This document shows, piece after piece, positions 53,200 through 61,375 of a DNA stretch of 64,000 bases. The position numbers and the translations under genes were made by a program. A model generated the notes under the pieces. That model worked only from the letters and a program-made list of their open reading frames with translations, was not told where the DNA came from and did not search any database. The DNA is taken from the NCBI GenBank assembly GCA_030407505.1, contig JASDDH010000003.1:124001-188000 (forward strand), written 5' to 3'. Origin of the DNA: Planococcus sp. APC 4015. Its GTDB lineage: Bacteria > Actinomycetota > Actinomycetes > Actinomycetales > Microbacteriaceae. How positions within the stretch are numbered: position 1 is the first letter of the stretch; every line of letters starts with the position of its first letter.

Positions 53200-54168
53200 A
53201 TGACCGCACGATTCGGCTACACGCTCATGACCGAGCAGAGCGGTGCACGTGACCTCGTGCGGTACGCCGTCGCGGCGGAGGAGATCGGGTTCGACTTCGA
53301 GGTGTCGAGCGACCACTACTCGCCGTGGCTGACGAGTCAGGGCCACGCGCCGTACGCGTGGTCGGTGCTCGGGGCTGTGGCGCACGCGACATCCGCCGTC
53401 GAGCTCATGACCTACGTCACCTGCCCCACCATGCGCTACCACCCCGCTGTCGTGGCGCAGAAGTCGGCGACGCTGCAGGATCTGTCGGAGGGCCGCTTCA
53501 CCCTGGGCCTCGGGTCCGGCGAGAACCTCAACGAGCACGTCGTGGGCGAAGGGTGGCCGGCGGTGAGCGCCCGCCAGGACATGCTTGTCGAGGCCATCCA
53601 CATCATCCGCGCGCTGCACACCGGCGAGCTCACGACGTGGGAGGGCGAGTACTTCCGCGTCGACTCGGCTCGCATCTGGGACGCCCCCGAGTCGGGTGTG
53701 CCGATCGCGGTGGCGGTGTCGGGTGAGAAGTCCATCGACCTGTTCGCGCCGCTGGCCGACCATGCGATCGCGGTGCAGCCCGATGGCGACGCCATCCAGA
53801 AGTGGGATTCCGTCCACGACGGCGCCTCACGCAAGATCGGCCAGATGCCGATCAGCTGGGACCCCGACGAGAAGACCGCGATCGCGCGGGCACACGACCA
53901 GTTCCGCTGGTTCGCCGGCGGATGGGCCGTCAACGCCGATCTGCCGACACCGGCGGGCTTCGAGGCCGCGAGCCAGTTCGTGCGGCCGGAAGACGTGGCC
54001 GAGGCGATCCCCTGCGGTCCCGACCTCGACAAGATCGTGGCGGGCGTCAAGGAGTACCTCGATGCGGGCTTCACCGACGTCGCGCTCGTCCAGGTGGGGG
54101 ATGACGGGCAGTCCCGGTTCCTCGACGAGGCCGCGGGGCCGCTGCTGGAGGCCCTGCGCGAACTCTGA
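53200..54168 (+). CDS. F420-dependent LLM-class oxidoreductase (TIGR03557-like)
   Basis: 322 residues; GGAGGAG precedes the ATG. ARFGYTLMTEQSGARDLVRY, SDHYSPWLTSQGHAPYAWSVLGA, PTMRYHPAVVAQKSATL and LGLGSGENLNEHVVG are the signature segments of F420-dependent glucose-6-phosphate-dehydrogenase-like enzymes. F420 is common in Microbacteriaceae, but the biosynthesis genes are not in the window. Substrate unknown; it is not necessarily glucose-6-phosphate. A second LLM gene sits at 12745. Confidence 0.88.
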   Translation: MTARFGYTLMTEQSGARDLVRYAVAAEEIGFDFEVSSDHYSPWLTSQGHAPYAWSVLGAVAHATSAVELMTYVTCPTMRYHPAVVAQKSATLQDLSEGRFTLGLGSGENLNEHVVGEGWPAVSARQDMLVEAIHIIRALHTGELTTWEGEYFRVDSARIWDAPESGVPIAVAVSGEKSIDLFAPLADHAIAVQPDGDAIQKWDSVHDGASRKIGQMPISWDPDEKTAIARAHDQFRWFAGGWAVNADLPTPAGFEAASQFVRPEDVAEAIPCGPDLDKIVAGVKEYLDAGFTDVALVQVGDDGQSRFLDEAAGPLLEALREL

Positions 54169-54230
54169 GCCTCGGCAGCGCTCGGGATTCACTCAGGATC
54201 GGCGCGCCGCGTTCCCCTAGGCTCGCAAGT

Positions 54231-54327
54231 CCAAGGGGAGTACTCCGACACGGTCGGCTCGTCAATACGGATGCGCGATGCATCCCGGGCCGCCGGTTCC
54301 TGATCTCAGGGATGGAGAAGACTTTGG
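54231..54327 (+). promoter_or_regulatory. yybP-ykoY manganese riboswitch
   Basis: P1 is CCAAGG (54231-54236) with CTTTGG (54322-54327). The conserved GGGGAGTA loop follows at 54235-54242, then a short GC helix, then the GTCAATACGG segment, and GGAGAAGA just before the closing strand. This agrees with the yybP-ykoY consensus, a Mn2+ riboswitch commonly found before TerC/Alx and MntP genes. A -10-like TAGGCT (54218-54223) would start the RNA near 54230. The TerC TTG is 35 bases beyond the aptamer, room for an SD switch. Confidence 0.85.
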
Positions 54328-54361
54328 CGCCTTTCCCGTACGCGCCGACTCTGGAGTCTTC

Positions 54362-55393
54362 TTGGAAATCACGCCGCTCATCTGGCTCATCACGATCGCG
54401 GTCACGATCGCGTTCTTCGTCTACGAGTTCTTCGCCCACGTGCGCACGCCGCACGAGCCGAGCATCGGCGAATCCGCCCGGTGGTCGGCCTTCTACATCG
54501 GTCTGGCGCTGCTGTTCGGCGTCGGCATCGGGTTCGTCGCCGACTGGCGCTACGGCGGGGAGTACTTCGCCGGCTACCTGACCGAGAAGGCGCTGTCGAT
54601 CGACAACCTCTTCGTGTTCCTCATCGTCATGACCGGCTTCGCGGTGCCGAAGATCTACCAGCAGAAGGTGCTGATGATCGGCATCGTCATCGCGCTGATC
54701 CTGCGAGGCATCTTCATCGCCGTCGGCGCAGCGCTCATCGCCAACTTCTCGTGGATCTTCTACCTCTTCGGCGCCCTCCTGCTGGTGCTCGCGTACCGCC
54801 AGGCCTTCAGCGACCACGAGAGCAACCCCGCCAACGGCAAGTTCATGGGCTTCGTTCGCCGCATCCTGCCGGTCAGCGACGAGTACAACGAGGCGAAGCT
54901 GACGGTCGTCAAGAACGGCAAGCGCTTCGTCACCCCGATGCTCCTCACGATCGTCGCGATCGGGTTCGTCGACCTCATCTTCGCGGTCGACTCGATCCCC
55001 GCCATCTACGGGCTCACAGACGAGGCGTACATCGTCTTCACCGCCAACGCCTTCGCGCTCATGGGTCTGCGCCAGCTCTACTTCCTGATCGGCGGGCTCC
55101 TCGAGCGTCTCGTCTACCTCGCGCAGGGCCTGGCGGTCATCCTCGCCTTCATCGGCGTGAAGCTCGTGCTGCACGCCATGCACGTCAACGAACTGCCGTT
55201 CATCAACGGCGGCGAGCCGATGCTGTGGGCGCCCGAAATCCCGATCTGGTTCTCGCTGCTGTTCATCGGCGCCACGATCGCCGTCGCGACGGTCGCGAGT
55301 CTCATCAAGACCCGGGGCGACCGCGACACCGCGCAACTGGGATCGCCCACCGAATCCGACGTCGACGCCGCCATCAAGAAGGAACTCCCGTGA
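54362..55393 (+). CDS. TerC/Alx family membrane protein
   Basis: 343 residues from TTG, chosen because GGAG is five bases before it and the protein then begins MEITPLIWLITIAV with helix 1. About nine helices. Conserved TerC features: the EKALSIDNLFVF segment (75-86) and FVDLIFAVDSIPAIYG, whose acidic residues may bind a cation. TerC/Alx proteins are linked to tellurite resistance and manganese export; the riboswitch in front argues for a manganese role here. The stop overlaps the small ORF at 55390. Confidence 0.9.
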   Translation: MEITPLIWLITIAVTIAFFVYEFFAHVRTPHEPSIGESARWSAFYIGLALLFGVGIGFVADWRYGGEYFAGYLTEKALSIDNLFVFLIVMTGFAVPKIYQQKVLMIGIVIALILRGIFIAVGAALIANFSWIFYLFGALLLVLAYRQAFSDHESNPANGKFMGFVRRILPVSDEYNEAKLTVVKNGKRFVTPMLLTIVAIGFVDLIFAVDSIPAIYGLTDEAYIVFTANAFALMGLRQLYFLIGGLLERLVYLAQGLAVILAFIGVKLVLHAMHVNELPFINGGEPMLWAPEIPIWFSLLFIGATIAVATVASLIKTRGDRDTAQLGSPTESDVDAAIKKELP

Positions 55394-55485
55394 CCCCGAC
55401 CCGAGACGCCGAGTCGTCCGCCGACCCTGACAGTCCCGACACCCGGCTGACGCCGGGCACCCCCGAGGAGATGTTCGCCCGATGA
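55390..55485 (+). CDS. 31-residue coupled ORF between TerC and CNNM genes
   Basis: GTG at 55390 overlaps the TerC stop (GTGA), and the TGA at 55483-55485 overlaps the CNNM ATG (ATGA). The peptide is TPTRDAESSADPDSPDTR then LTPGTPEEMFAR, acidic and proline-rich, with no membrane or structured segment. The two four-base overlaps are the same as those between true genes in this genome. It may be a regulatory peptide or a translational bridge; it may also be only a relay that keeps ribosomes on the message. Confidence 0.55.
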   Translation: MTPTRDAESSADPDSPDTRLTPGTPEEMFAR

Positions 55486-56762
55486 GCGGCGACCTCGTCT
55501 GGAACATCGCCCTCGTCTTCGCGTTCGTCCTCATCGGCGGCGTCTTCGCCGCCACCGAGATGGCACTGGTCACGCTGCGCGAGAGCCAGATCAACGCGAT
55601 CGCCGCCCGGGGTCGTCGCGGCGCGAAGGTGGCCGCGCTCGCACGCAACCCCAACACGTTCCTGTCGGCGGTGCAGATCGGCGTCACGGTGGCCGGCTTC
55701 GCGTCGGCCGCCTATGGCGCGACCTCGATCGCCCCGTCCGTGTCGCCGCTGTTCGTGATGTGGGGCGCGGCCGAGCCGCTCGCCCTCACCCTCGCGACGG
55801 TGCTGCTGACCCTGGTGATCGCCTACCTGTCGCTCGTACTGGGCGAACTCGTGCCCAAGAGGCTGGCGATCCAGCGCAACGCGTCATTCGCCTACGCCGT
55901 GGCGCCCGCGCTCGACGGCTTCGCCACGGTCATGCGCCCGGTCATCTGGCTGCTCTCCATCTCGACGAACGCCCTGGTGAGACTGCTGGGCGGAGACCCG
56001 CACAAGGCGGCCGACCAGCTGAGCGACGAAGAGATCCGCGACATCGTCGCGACGCACGAGGGGCTCCCCGACGACGAGCGGCGCATCCTCGACGACGTGC
56101 TGTCGCTGCGCGGCCGTCAGGTCAGCGAGGTCATGCGTCCGCGGCCCGAGGTCATCGCCCTCGACGAGACGTCGAGCATCGCCGACGCGATCGTCCAGGT
56201 TCGCGAGCTGCCGTTCTCGCGCTACCCGGTGGCCGACAAGTCCATCGACGACATCACCGGCTTCGTGCACGTGCGCGACCTCTTCGAGGCGGCGGTGACG
56301 GATGCCGCTCGGCCGCTCGCCGGCCTCGTGCGCCCGATCTCGTACCTGCCGTCCACGGCCCGGGTGCTGCCGACACTGACGCGCATGCGCGCCGACGGGC
56401 ACCAGATCGCCGTGGTCGTCGACGAGTACGGCGGCACCGACGGGATCGTCACGCTCGAGGATCTCGTCGAAGAGGTGGTCGGCGAGATCTTCGACGAGTA
56501 CGACACCGCCGCCGACCCCTCGGTCGCGGGAGGCGAGCTGGACGGCCGCCTCAACCTGCAGGACTTCGAGGAGGCCACCGGCCTCTCGCTGCCCCGAGGC
56601 GCCTCCGACACGATCGCCGGATTCATCACCGAGCACCTCGGCCGGCTCGCCGTCGTCGGCGATGCGGTCGAGGTCGAGGGCGCGAGCATCCAGGTCACCG
56701 CGATGGACCGTCGACGGGTCGCAGGCGTCCGTGTCATCGCTGTCGGCTCCGACGCGGCCTGA
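55482..56762 (+). CDS. CNNM/CBS-domain (hemolysin-like, CorC) transporter-associated protein
   Basis: 426 residues. Four hydrophobic helices at 7-165 make the CNNM domain (AATEMALVTLRESQI, LVLGELVPKRLAIQRN). Two CBS domains cover about 205-330 (VMRPRPEVIALDET, VVVDEYGGTDGIVTLEDLVEEVVGEI), followed by a CorC_HlyC domain at 345-420. The family includes magnesium (and possibly cobalt) exporters; the older name hemolysin C is misleading. Linked to TerC through the 31-codon ORF, so a metal-homeostasis operon is likely. Confidence 0.9.
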   Translation: MSGDLVWNIALVFAFVLIGGVFAATEMALVTLRESQINAIAARGRRGAKVAALARNPNTFLSAVQIGVTVAGFASAAYGATSIAPSVSPLFVMWGAAEPLALTLATVLLTLVIAYLSLVLGELVPKRLAIQRNASFAYAVAPALDGFATVMRPVIWLLSISTNALVRLLGGDPHKAADQLSDEEIRDIVATHEGLPDDERRILDDVLSLRGRQVSEVMRPRPEVIALDETSSIADAIVQVRELPFSRYPVADKSIDDITGFVHVRDLFEAAVTDAARPLAGLVRPISYLPSTARVLPTLTRMRADGHQIAVVVDEYGGTDGIVTLEDLVEEVVGEIFDEYDTAADPSVAGGELDGRLNLQDFEEATGLSLPRGASDTIAGFITEHLGRLAVVGDAVEVEGASIQVTAMDRRRVAGVRVIAVGSDAA

Positions 56763-56828
56763 GCGGGCGACACCCGACACGCGAGATTTTCATGGTCAAC
56801 GGGTCCGTTACCGCGTAGGGTCCTCGGC

Positions 56829-58283
56829 ATGGCAACCGCAGCCGCTCCGAAGTCCGCAACGCCCAGCCCGTTGAAGCGCTCGATCACGGCCAGACAGCTG
56901 TACTTCTACGTGGTCGGCGACGTGCTCGGCTCGGGGATCTACGTGCTGGTGGGCCTCGTGGCCGCCGCCGTGGGCGGTGCGTTCTGGATGGCGTTCCTCG
57001 TCGGCGTCGCCATCGCGACGATCACGGGACTCGCCTACGCGGAGCTCGTCACGAAGTATCCGCAGGCCGCCGGCGCCTCGCTCTACATCAACAAGGCGTT
57101 CCGCAGTCCGGTGCTCACGTTCTTCATCACGATCTGCATGCTGTCGGCCAACATGGCCGCCGTGGGCTCGCTCGCCTCGGGCTTCGTGCGCTACTTCGCG
57201 GGCATCATCGGGCTGCCGGCCGACGCCATCTGGGCCTCGACGGCGATCGCCCTGGGCTTCGTCCTCATCATCACGGTCATCAACCTCATCGGCATCACCG
57301 AGTCGGTGGTCGCGAACGTCGTCATGACCTTCATCGAGCTCAGCGGCCTCGTCATCGTCATGATCATCGGCGTCATCGCCCTGGTCGAAGGCGTCGGCGA
57401 CCCGGCGGTGCTCCTGCAGTTCAGCACCGACAGCAGCGGCGGGCCGATCCTCGCCGTGCTCGCCGGCGTCTCGCTGGCGTTCTTCGCGATGACCGGGTTC
57501 GAGAACGCAGCGAACGTCGCCGAGGAGACCATCGATCCGTCGCGCGCGTTCCCCCGGGCGCTCATCGGCGGCATGATGACCGCGGGCGTCGTCTACGTGC
57601 TCGTGTCGATCGCGGCCGCGCTCGCCGTGCCGATCAGCACGCTGGCCGGCAACACGCTGCTCGAGGTCATCCGCGCCGACCTGTTCTTCATCCCGGCATC
57701 CATCATGCTCGTCGTCTTCGGCATCATCGCGATGATCGCGATCAGCAACACCACGCTGGTGACCGTGGTCGCCCAGGCACGCATCCTGTACGGCATGGCG
57801 CGCGAGAACGTCGTGCCGGCGGTGTTCGCGAAGGTGCACCCGGTGAGACGCAGTCCGTATGTCGCCCTGATCTTCGGCGCCGTCATCGTCGCCCTGCTGC
57901 TCATCGTCGGTGCGGTGATCCGCTCGGGGCAGGCCGGTCTGCCGGCCGATGACCAGCTCGACATCGTCGATCGCCTCGCCACCATCACCGTGGTCTTCCT
58001 GCTCTTCATCTACGCGCTCGTGATCATCGCCTGCCTCAAGCTGCGCGGCAAGGACGAGACCGACGAGACCTACCGGGCGAACACGCCGCTCCTGTACGTC
58101 GGCATCTTCGGCAACCTCGCCGTGCTCGTCTACACCCTGATCGACGACCCCGACTCGCTGTTCTGGGTGGCCGGTCTGCTCGCCGTCGGTGCGGTGCTCT
58201 ACGTCGTCAACCGGGTGTTCGGCAAGAAGGCGGACCCGCCTCGTGTCGCCTCGGCCTCCGATCGTTCGAAGAAGGAGCGCTGA
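56829..58283 (+). CDS. APC-superfamily amino acid permease
   Basis: 484 residues, about 12 helices. The first helix contains GDVLGSGIYVL, the unwound G[SA]GI[YF] substrate site of APC transporters. GFENAANVAEETIDPSRAFPRAL is the cytoplasmic consensus of the family. A basic C-terminal tail of about 20 residues follows. It probably imports an amino acid with H+ symport. The USP gene starts four bases after its stop, an arrangement seen with other amino acid or ion transporters regulated by stress proteins. Confidence 0.9.
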   Translation: MATAAAPKSATPSPLKRSITARQLYFYVVGDVLGSGIYVLVGLVAAAVGGAFWMAFLVGVAIATITGLAYAELVTKYPQAAGASLYINKAFRSPVLTFFITICMLSANMAAVGSLASGFVRYFAGIIGLPADAIWASTAIALGFVLIITVINLIGITESVVANVVMTFIELSGLVIVMIIGVIALVEGVGDPAVLLQFSTDSSGGPILAVLAGVSLAFFAMTGFENAANVAEETIDPSRAFPRALIGGMMTAGVVYVLVSIAAALAVPISTLAGNTLLEVIRADLFFIPASIMLVVFGIIAMIAISNTTLVTVVAQARILYGMARENVVPAVFAKVHPVRRSPYVALIFGAVIVALLLIVGAVIRSGQAGLPADDQLDIVDRLATITVVFLLFIYALVIIACLKLRGKDETDETYRANTPLLYVGIFGNLAVLVYTLIDDPDSLFWVAGLLAVGAVLYVVNRVFGKKADPPRVASASDRSKKER

Positions 58284-58286
58284 TCC

Positions 58287-58751
58287 ATGCACGTCATCGT
58301 CGCCACCGACGGCTCGCAGGCATCGCTGGCCGGAGCCCGCCAGTTCAAATGGATCGCCGATTCGCGCGAGATCACCGACGTGACCGTCGTCGCCGTCGTC
58401 AGTCCCTACGCGGCCGCGCCGTTCGCCAACGAGATCGGTCCGGGTCGCCGCCAGTCGCAGACGTCGCTGAGCTTCTCGGAAGATGCGCAGCTGGCAGCCG
58501 ACACTGTGGCGGCGGAGTTCGACGGATGGGGACCCCGGATCCACACCCAGGTGCGAAGCGGCTCACCGGCACAGGAGATCATCCGCGCTGCAGAAGACCT
58601 CGATGCCGACCTGATCGCGATGGCGGCGGGAGGGCGCGGCCTCAGCCGCACGATCCTGCTCGGCAGCACCGCTTCGCGCGTACAGCACTCGGCGCCGTGT
58701 CCGGTGCTCGTCTGCCGCCCGACCTCGGGCAGCGCGCGCGACCACGGCTGA
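58287..58751 (+). CDS. Universal stress protein (UspA family)
   Basis: 154 residues. N-terminal HVIVATDGSQASLAGARQ; ATP-binding motif GGRGLSRTILLGSTASRVQ followed by HSAPCPVLVCRP, the G-x2-G-x9-G(S/T) pattern. It should bind ATP and dimerise. Encoded four bases after the APC permease, so it may modulate that transporter or be induced with it. The start ATG follows GAAGAAGGAGCGC, a good SD. Confidence 0.9.
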   Translation: MHVIVATDGSQASLAGARQFKWIADSREITDVTVVAVVSPYAAAPFANEIGPGRRQSQTSLSFSEDAQLAADTVAAEFDGWGPRIHTQVRSGSPAQEIIRAAEDLDADLIAMAAGGRGLSRTILLGSTASRVQHSAPCPVLVCRPTSGSARDHG

Positions 58752-58755
58752 CGCG

Positions 58756-59064
58756 TCAGTCGGCGTCGAAGTGCTCCGCCACGAGCATGATGCCACCCGA
58801 GGAGTGCGCCGAATTCGCCAGCTCTTCTAGCCACTCCCTGCTGAGCTCGGGGGGTTCCTCTTCATCGAACGTGAACCGCAACGGGATCGAAGGATGCAGC
58901 CACAAGGTCGTGCGCCCGCCCGGAACGTCGTCGGGATGCGCCCACGACACCGTGAAGCTCTCGCCACGGCGCAGCTTGGTGGCGATGACGACTTTCAGAT
59001 GAGCGAGCGTGCGGTCCTCGATCACGATGGGCGTCGTCGAACCGCCGTAATGAATCATTCCCAC
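58756..59064 (-). CDS. Small conserved Microbacteriaceae-type protein (paralogue A)
   Basis: 102 residues from GTG 59064, giving MGMIHYGG; ATG two codons later is the alternative. The segment VIEDRTLAHLKVVIATKLRRGESFTVSW, then LHPSIPLRFTF and SREWLEELANSAHSSGGI, closely parallels the gene at 59561. The family is small, soluble and unannotated in function; in databases it is sometimes misnamed ATP-dependent DNA ligase. The start choice follows the paralogue. Convergent with the USP gene. Confidence 0.75.
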   Translation of the reverse strand: MGMIHYGGSTTPIVIEDRTLAHLKVVIATKLRRGESFTVSWAHPDDVPGGRTTLWLHPSIPLRFTFDEEEPPELSREWLEELANSAHSSGGIMLVAEHFDAD

Positions 59065-59149
59065 GTCGTCAGGGTACCGGCAACCCGCCTCGCGGCTACC
59101 AAACGGCGGCGACATACGCAACGGGGTGACCCGCGGAAGGGTGCGGTGA

Positions 59150-59162
59150 CATCCTGAGGATG
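59150..59162. promoter_or_regulatory. 13-bp palindrome with TCCTGAGGA core
   Basis: CATCC-TGA-GGATG, 81 bases before the gene at 59243. The nine-base core TCCTGAGGA is the same as at 37901-37909 before the SDR operon, so both could be sites of one regulator. Confidence 0.35.
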
Positions 59163-59242
59163 CGGGAAACACCCCCGGAACGCAGGACGTCCTCCTCCAG
59201 CGGATGCCGCGGGCCGGAGCGATCGCATCGCCGAGGAGCGTC

Positions 59243-59551
59243 ATGAAAGACCTGTTGATCAACGGAACGCGGTTCCTGACGACCGACGAGATCGCCGACG
59301 CGACGTTGGACTACGCGAGCATGCTCACGCAGTTCCACCTGGTCGACACCATCCGCTTCCCCGCGGTGGTCGAGGGAACGGCATCGCAGACGGCCGTCGC
59401 CGTCGGCGTCGGGGCGCACATCGTCGTGATCGACGCGCCCGACGTCATCCCGATCCGCCTGCGCGGCGCGGACGAGGCGGCTGAGATCATCCGGAGTCAG
59501 CGCGCGAATCGCGCCGACCCGTGGGCGGGCAGGGGTGTGGCCGCGGGCTAA
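59243..59551 (+). CDS. Hypothetical protein, 102 residues
   Basis: ATG with GAGGAG four bases upstream. The sequence has an N-terminal alpha/beta part (LLINGTRFLTTDEIADATLDYASML), a run of strands (AVAVGVGAHIVVIDAP) and a charged C-terminal helix (ADEAAEIIRSQRANR). It has no Cys, no membrane helix and no family I can name. Ten bases separate it from paralogue B at 59561, so they may be one transcript. Confidence 0.65.
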   Translation: MKDLLINGTRFLTTDEIADATLDYASMLTQFHLVDTIRFPAVVEGTASQTAVAVGVGAHIVVIDAPDVIPIRLRGADEAAEIIRSQRANRADPWAGRGVAAG

Positions 59552-59560
59552 GCTCTGCAC

Positions 59561-59881
59561 GTGGGCAGGTTCATCTACGACACAATGGCGAATTCGGTCG
59601 AACTCGAAGACCGTACCCTGGCGCATCTGCGCATCGTCATCATGAACAAGCTGCGGCGTTCCGAGTCGTTCATGTTCGATGTCGACATGAACGACGGCAC
59701 CGGCCGCCGCACGTTCTGGATCCACCCGTCGGTCCCGATCCAGCTGCACTTCTTCGGTACGCGGCCGCCGCGCATCAACCGGTTCTGGATCGACGAGCTC
59801 ATGAAGTCCGCCAGCGGACCGAACGGGCTGACGATCACACCCGAGCCTGTCGAGGACGAATCCGCCGCCGTCGAGGGCTGA
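59561..59881 (+). CDS. Small conserved Microbacteriaceae-type protein (paralogue B)
   Basis: 106 residues from GTG 59561 (MGRFIYDTMANSVELEDR). It shares EDRTLAHL-x-x-VI-x-x-KLRR-x-ESF, HPS-P-x-x-x-F and W-x-x-EL with paralogue A. Secondary structure looks like strand-helix-strands-helix. No SD is visible, so it may be translated by coupling from the preceding gene or as a leaderless message. Function unknown. The two paralogues are within 500 bases of each other on opposite strands. Confidence 0.75.
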   Translation: MGRFIYDTMANSVELEDRTLAHLRIVIMNKLRRSESFMFDVDMNDGTGRRTFWIHPSVPIQLHFFGTRPPRINRFWIDELMKSASGPNGLTITPEPVEDESAAVEG

Positions 59882-59971
59882 CGTCACGGCTGCCCGGCGC
59901 GCGCGTTGCCGCCGGTCGATCGGCTCTCTATCGTTGAGCGGGGCCCTGCCCGGCACCGGTGAGGAAGAGAC

Positions 59972-61342
59972 ATGACCGACAGCATGCACGCCATCTCGGA
60001 CGACGCCCGCGTCGTCGTCGACGAGGTGCTGGACTACGCCCGCCGTCGCGCGCTGTACGAAGACATCCCGCTCGACAAGCCCCTCACCCCCCGCGACCTG
60101 TCGCGCCTGGCGTCCGGGTCGATCTCGGCGCGCGGCATCGGTGCGCGCCGGGCGACCGCCCTGTGGGAGAACGTGCTCGCGCCCGCGTGCGTCACAACCG
60201 ATCACCCCGCCTACCTGTCGTTCATCCCCTCGGCCCCGACGAAGGCTGCGATCGCATTCGACCTCGTCGTGTCGGCATCCGCCATCTACGGCGGGTCGTG
60301 GAAGGAGGGCTCGGGTGCCGTGTTCGCCGAGAACGAGGTGCTGCACTGGCTCGCCGCGGAGTTCGGACTGCCCGCGGGCGCCGGCGGGGTCTTCATGCAG
60401 GGCGGCACGATCGGCAACCTGTCGGCGCTCGTGACGGCACGGGATGCCGCGCGTCGCCGCAACCGCGAGCTCGGCCGTCCCGATCCCGCGCGCTGGATCG
60501 TCGTGTGCAGCGCCGAGGCGCACTCGTCGATCGCGTCGGCCGCCGCCGTGATGGACGTGGATGTCGTGACCGCCGCGCCCGGTGCCGACGGCCGTCTGAG
60601 GGGCGACGCCGTCACGGCCGCGCTCGAGGCGCACGAGGGCGCGGTCTTCGCGGTCGTCGCGACGGGCGGCACCACCAACTTCGGCATCGTCGACGACATC
60701 GCCTCGGTCGCAGCCGCCACCAAGGCGAAGGACATCTGGCTGCACGTCGACGGCGCGTACGGCCTCGCCGCGATGCTCGTCGAGCGCATGCGGCCGGCCT
60801 TCGCCGGCGTCGAGCTCGCCGACTCGCTCATCGTCGATCCGCACAAGTGGCTGTTCGCGCCGTTCGACGCGTGCGCGCTGATCTACCGCGAGCCCGCCCT
60901 GGCGCTCGCCGCGCACACGCAGAAGGCCGAGTACCTCGACACCCTCACCGACACGGCCGACTGGAATCCGTCCGACCTCGGCATCCAGCTCACGCGCCGC
61001 GCCCGCGGGCTGCCGCTGTGGTTCTCGCTCGCGACGTACGGCACCGACGAGTACCGGGCGGCGATCGAGTACGGCATCGATCTCGCACGTGCGGCCGCCG
61101 ACGAGATCGAGGCCCGGCCCGGGCTCTCGCTCGTGCGCGAGCCGCAGCTGTCGGTGGTGGTGTTCCGCCGCGACGGATGGACGCTCGCCGATTACCAGGC
61201 GTGGTCCGACAGGCTCCTCGAAGACCAGCAGGGCTTCGTCGTGCCGTCGTCGCATGCTGGCGAGCCCGTGCTGCGGTTCGCGATCATCAGCCCGCTGACG
61301 ACGATCGACACGCTGACGGGCATCCTCGACACGCTCGGGTGA
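59972..61342 (+). CDS. Group II PLP-dependent amino acid decarboxylase
   Basis: 456 residues. Schiff-base Lys292 in IVDPHKWLF, Asp260 in HVDGAYG (pyridine N contact), and His184 in SAEAHSS (ring stacking) are in place. The fold is that of aromatic-L-amino-acid, glutamate and L-2,4-diaminobutyrate decarboxylases. The N-terminus (AYLSFIPSAPTKAAIAFDLV) is like the actinobacterial members of unknown specificity. Cytoplasmic dimer. A convergent amidase/deiminase pair lies downstream; this might be a polyamine or amino-acid catabolism cluster (weak inference). GAGGAAGAG precedes the ATG. Confidence 0.87.
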   Translation: MTDSMHAISDDARVVVDEVLDYARRRALYEDIPLDKPLTPRDLSRLASGSISARGIGARRATALWENVLAPACVTTDHPAYLSFIPSAPTKAAIAFDLVVSASAIYGGSWKEGSGAVFAENEVLHWLAAEFGLPAGAGGVFMQGGTIGNLSALVTARDAARRRNRELGRPDPARWIVVCSAEAHSSIASAAAVMDVDVVTAAPGADGRLRGDAVTAALEAHEGAVFAVVATGGTTNFGIVDDIASVAAATKAKDIWLHVDGAYGLAAMLVERMRPAFAGVELADSLIVDPHKWLFAPFDACALIYREPALALAAHTQKAEYLDTLTDTADWNPSDLGIQLTRRARGLPLWFSLATYGTDEYRAAIEYGIDLARAAADEIEARPGLSLVREPQLSVVVFRRDGWTLADYQAWSDRLLEDQQGFVVPSSHAGEPVLRFAIISPLTTIDTLTGILDTLG

Positions 61343-61375
61343 TCGCAGGCGGGCGGTCGCGAGGCGATCGCGTCG

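Noticed and set aside
59096..61255. 719-codon open frame on the minus strand over the PLP decarboxylase
   Set aside because: Antisense of a gene with all catalytic residues; no motif in the frame.
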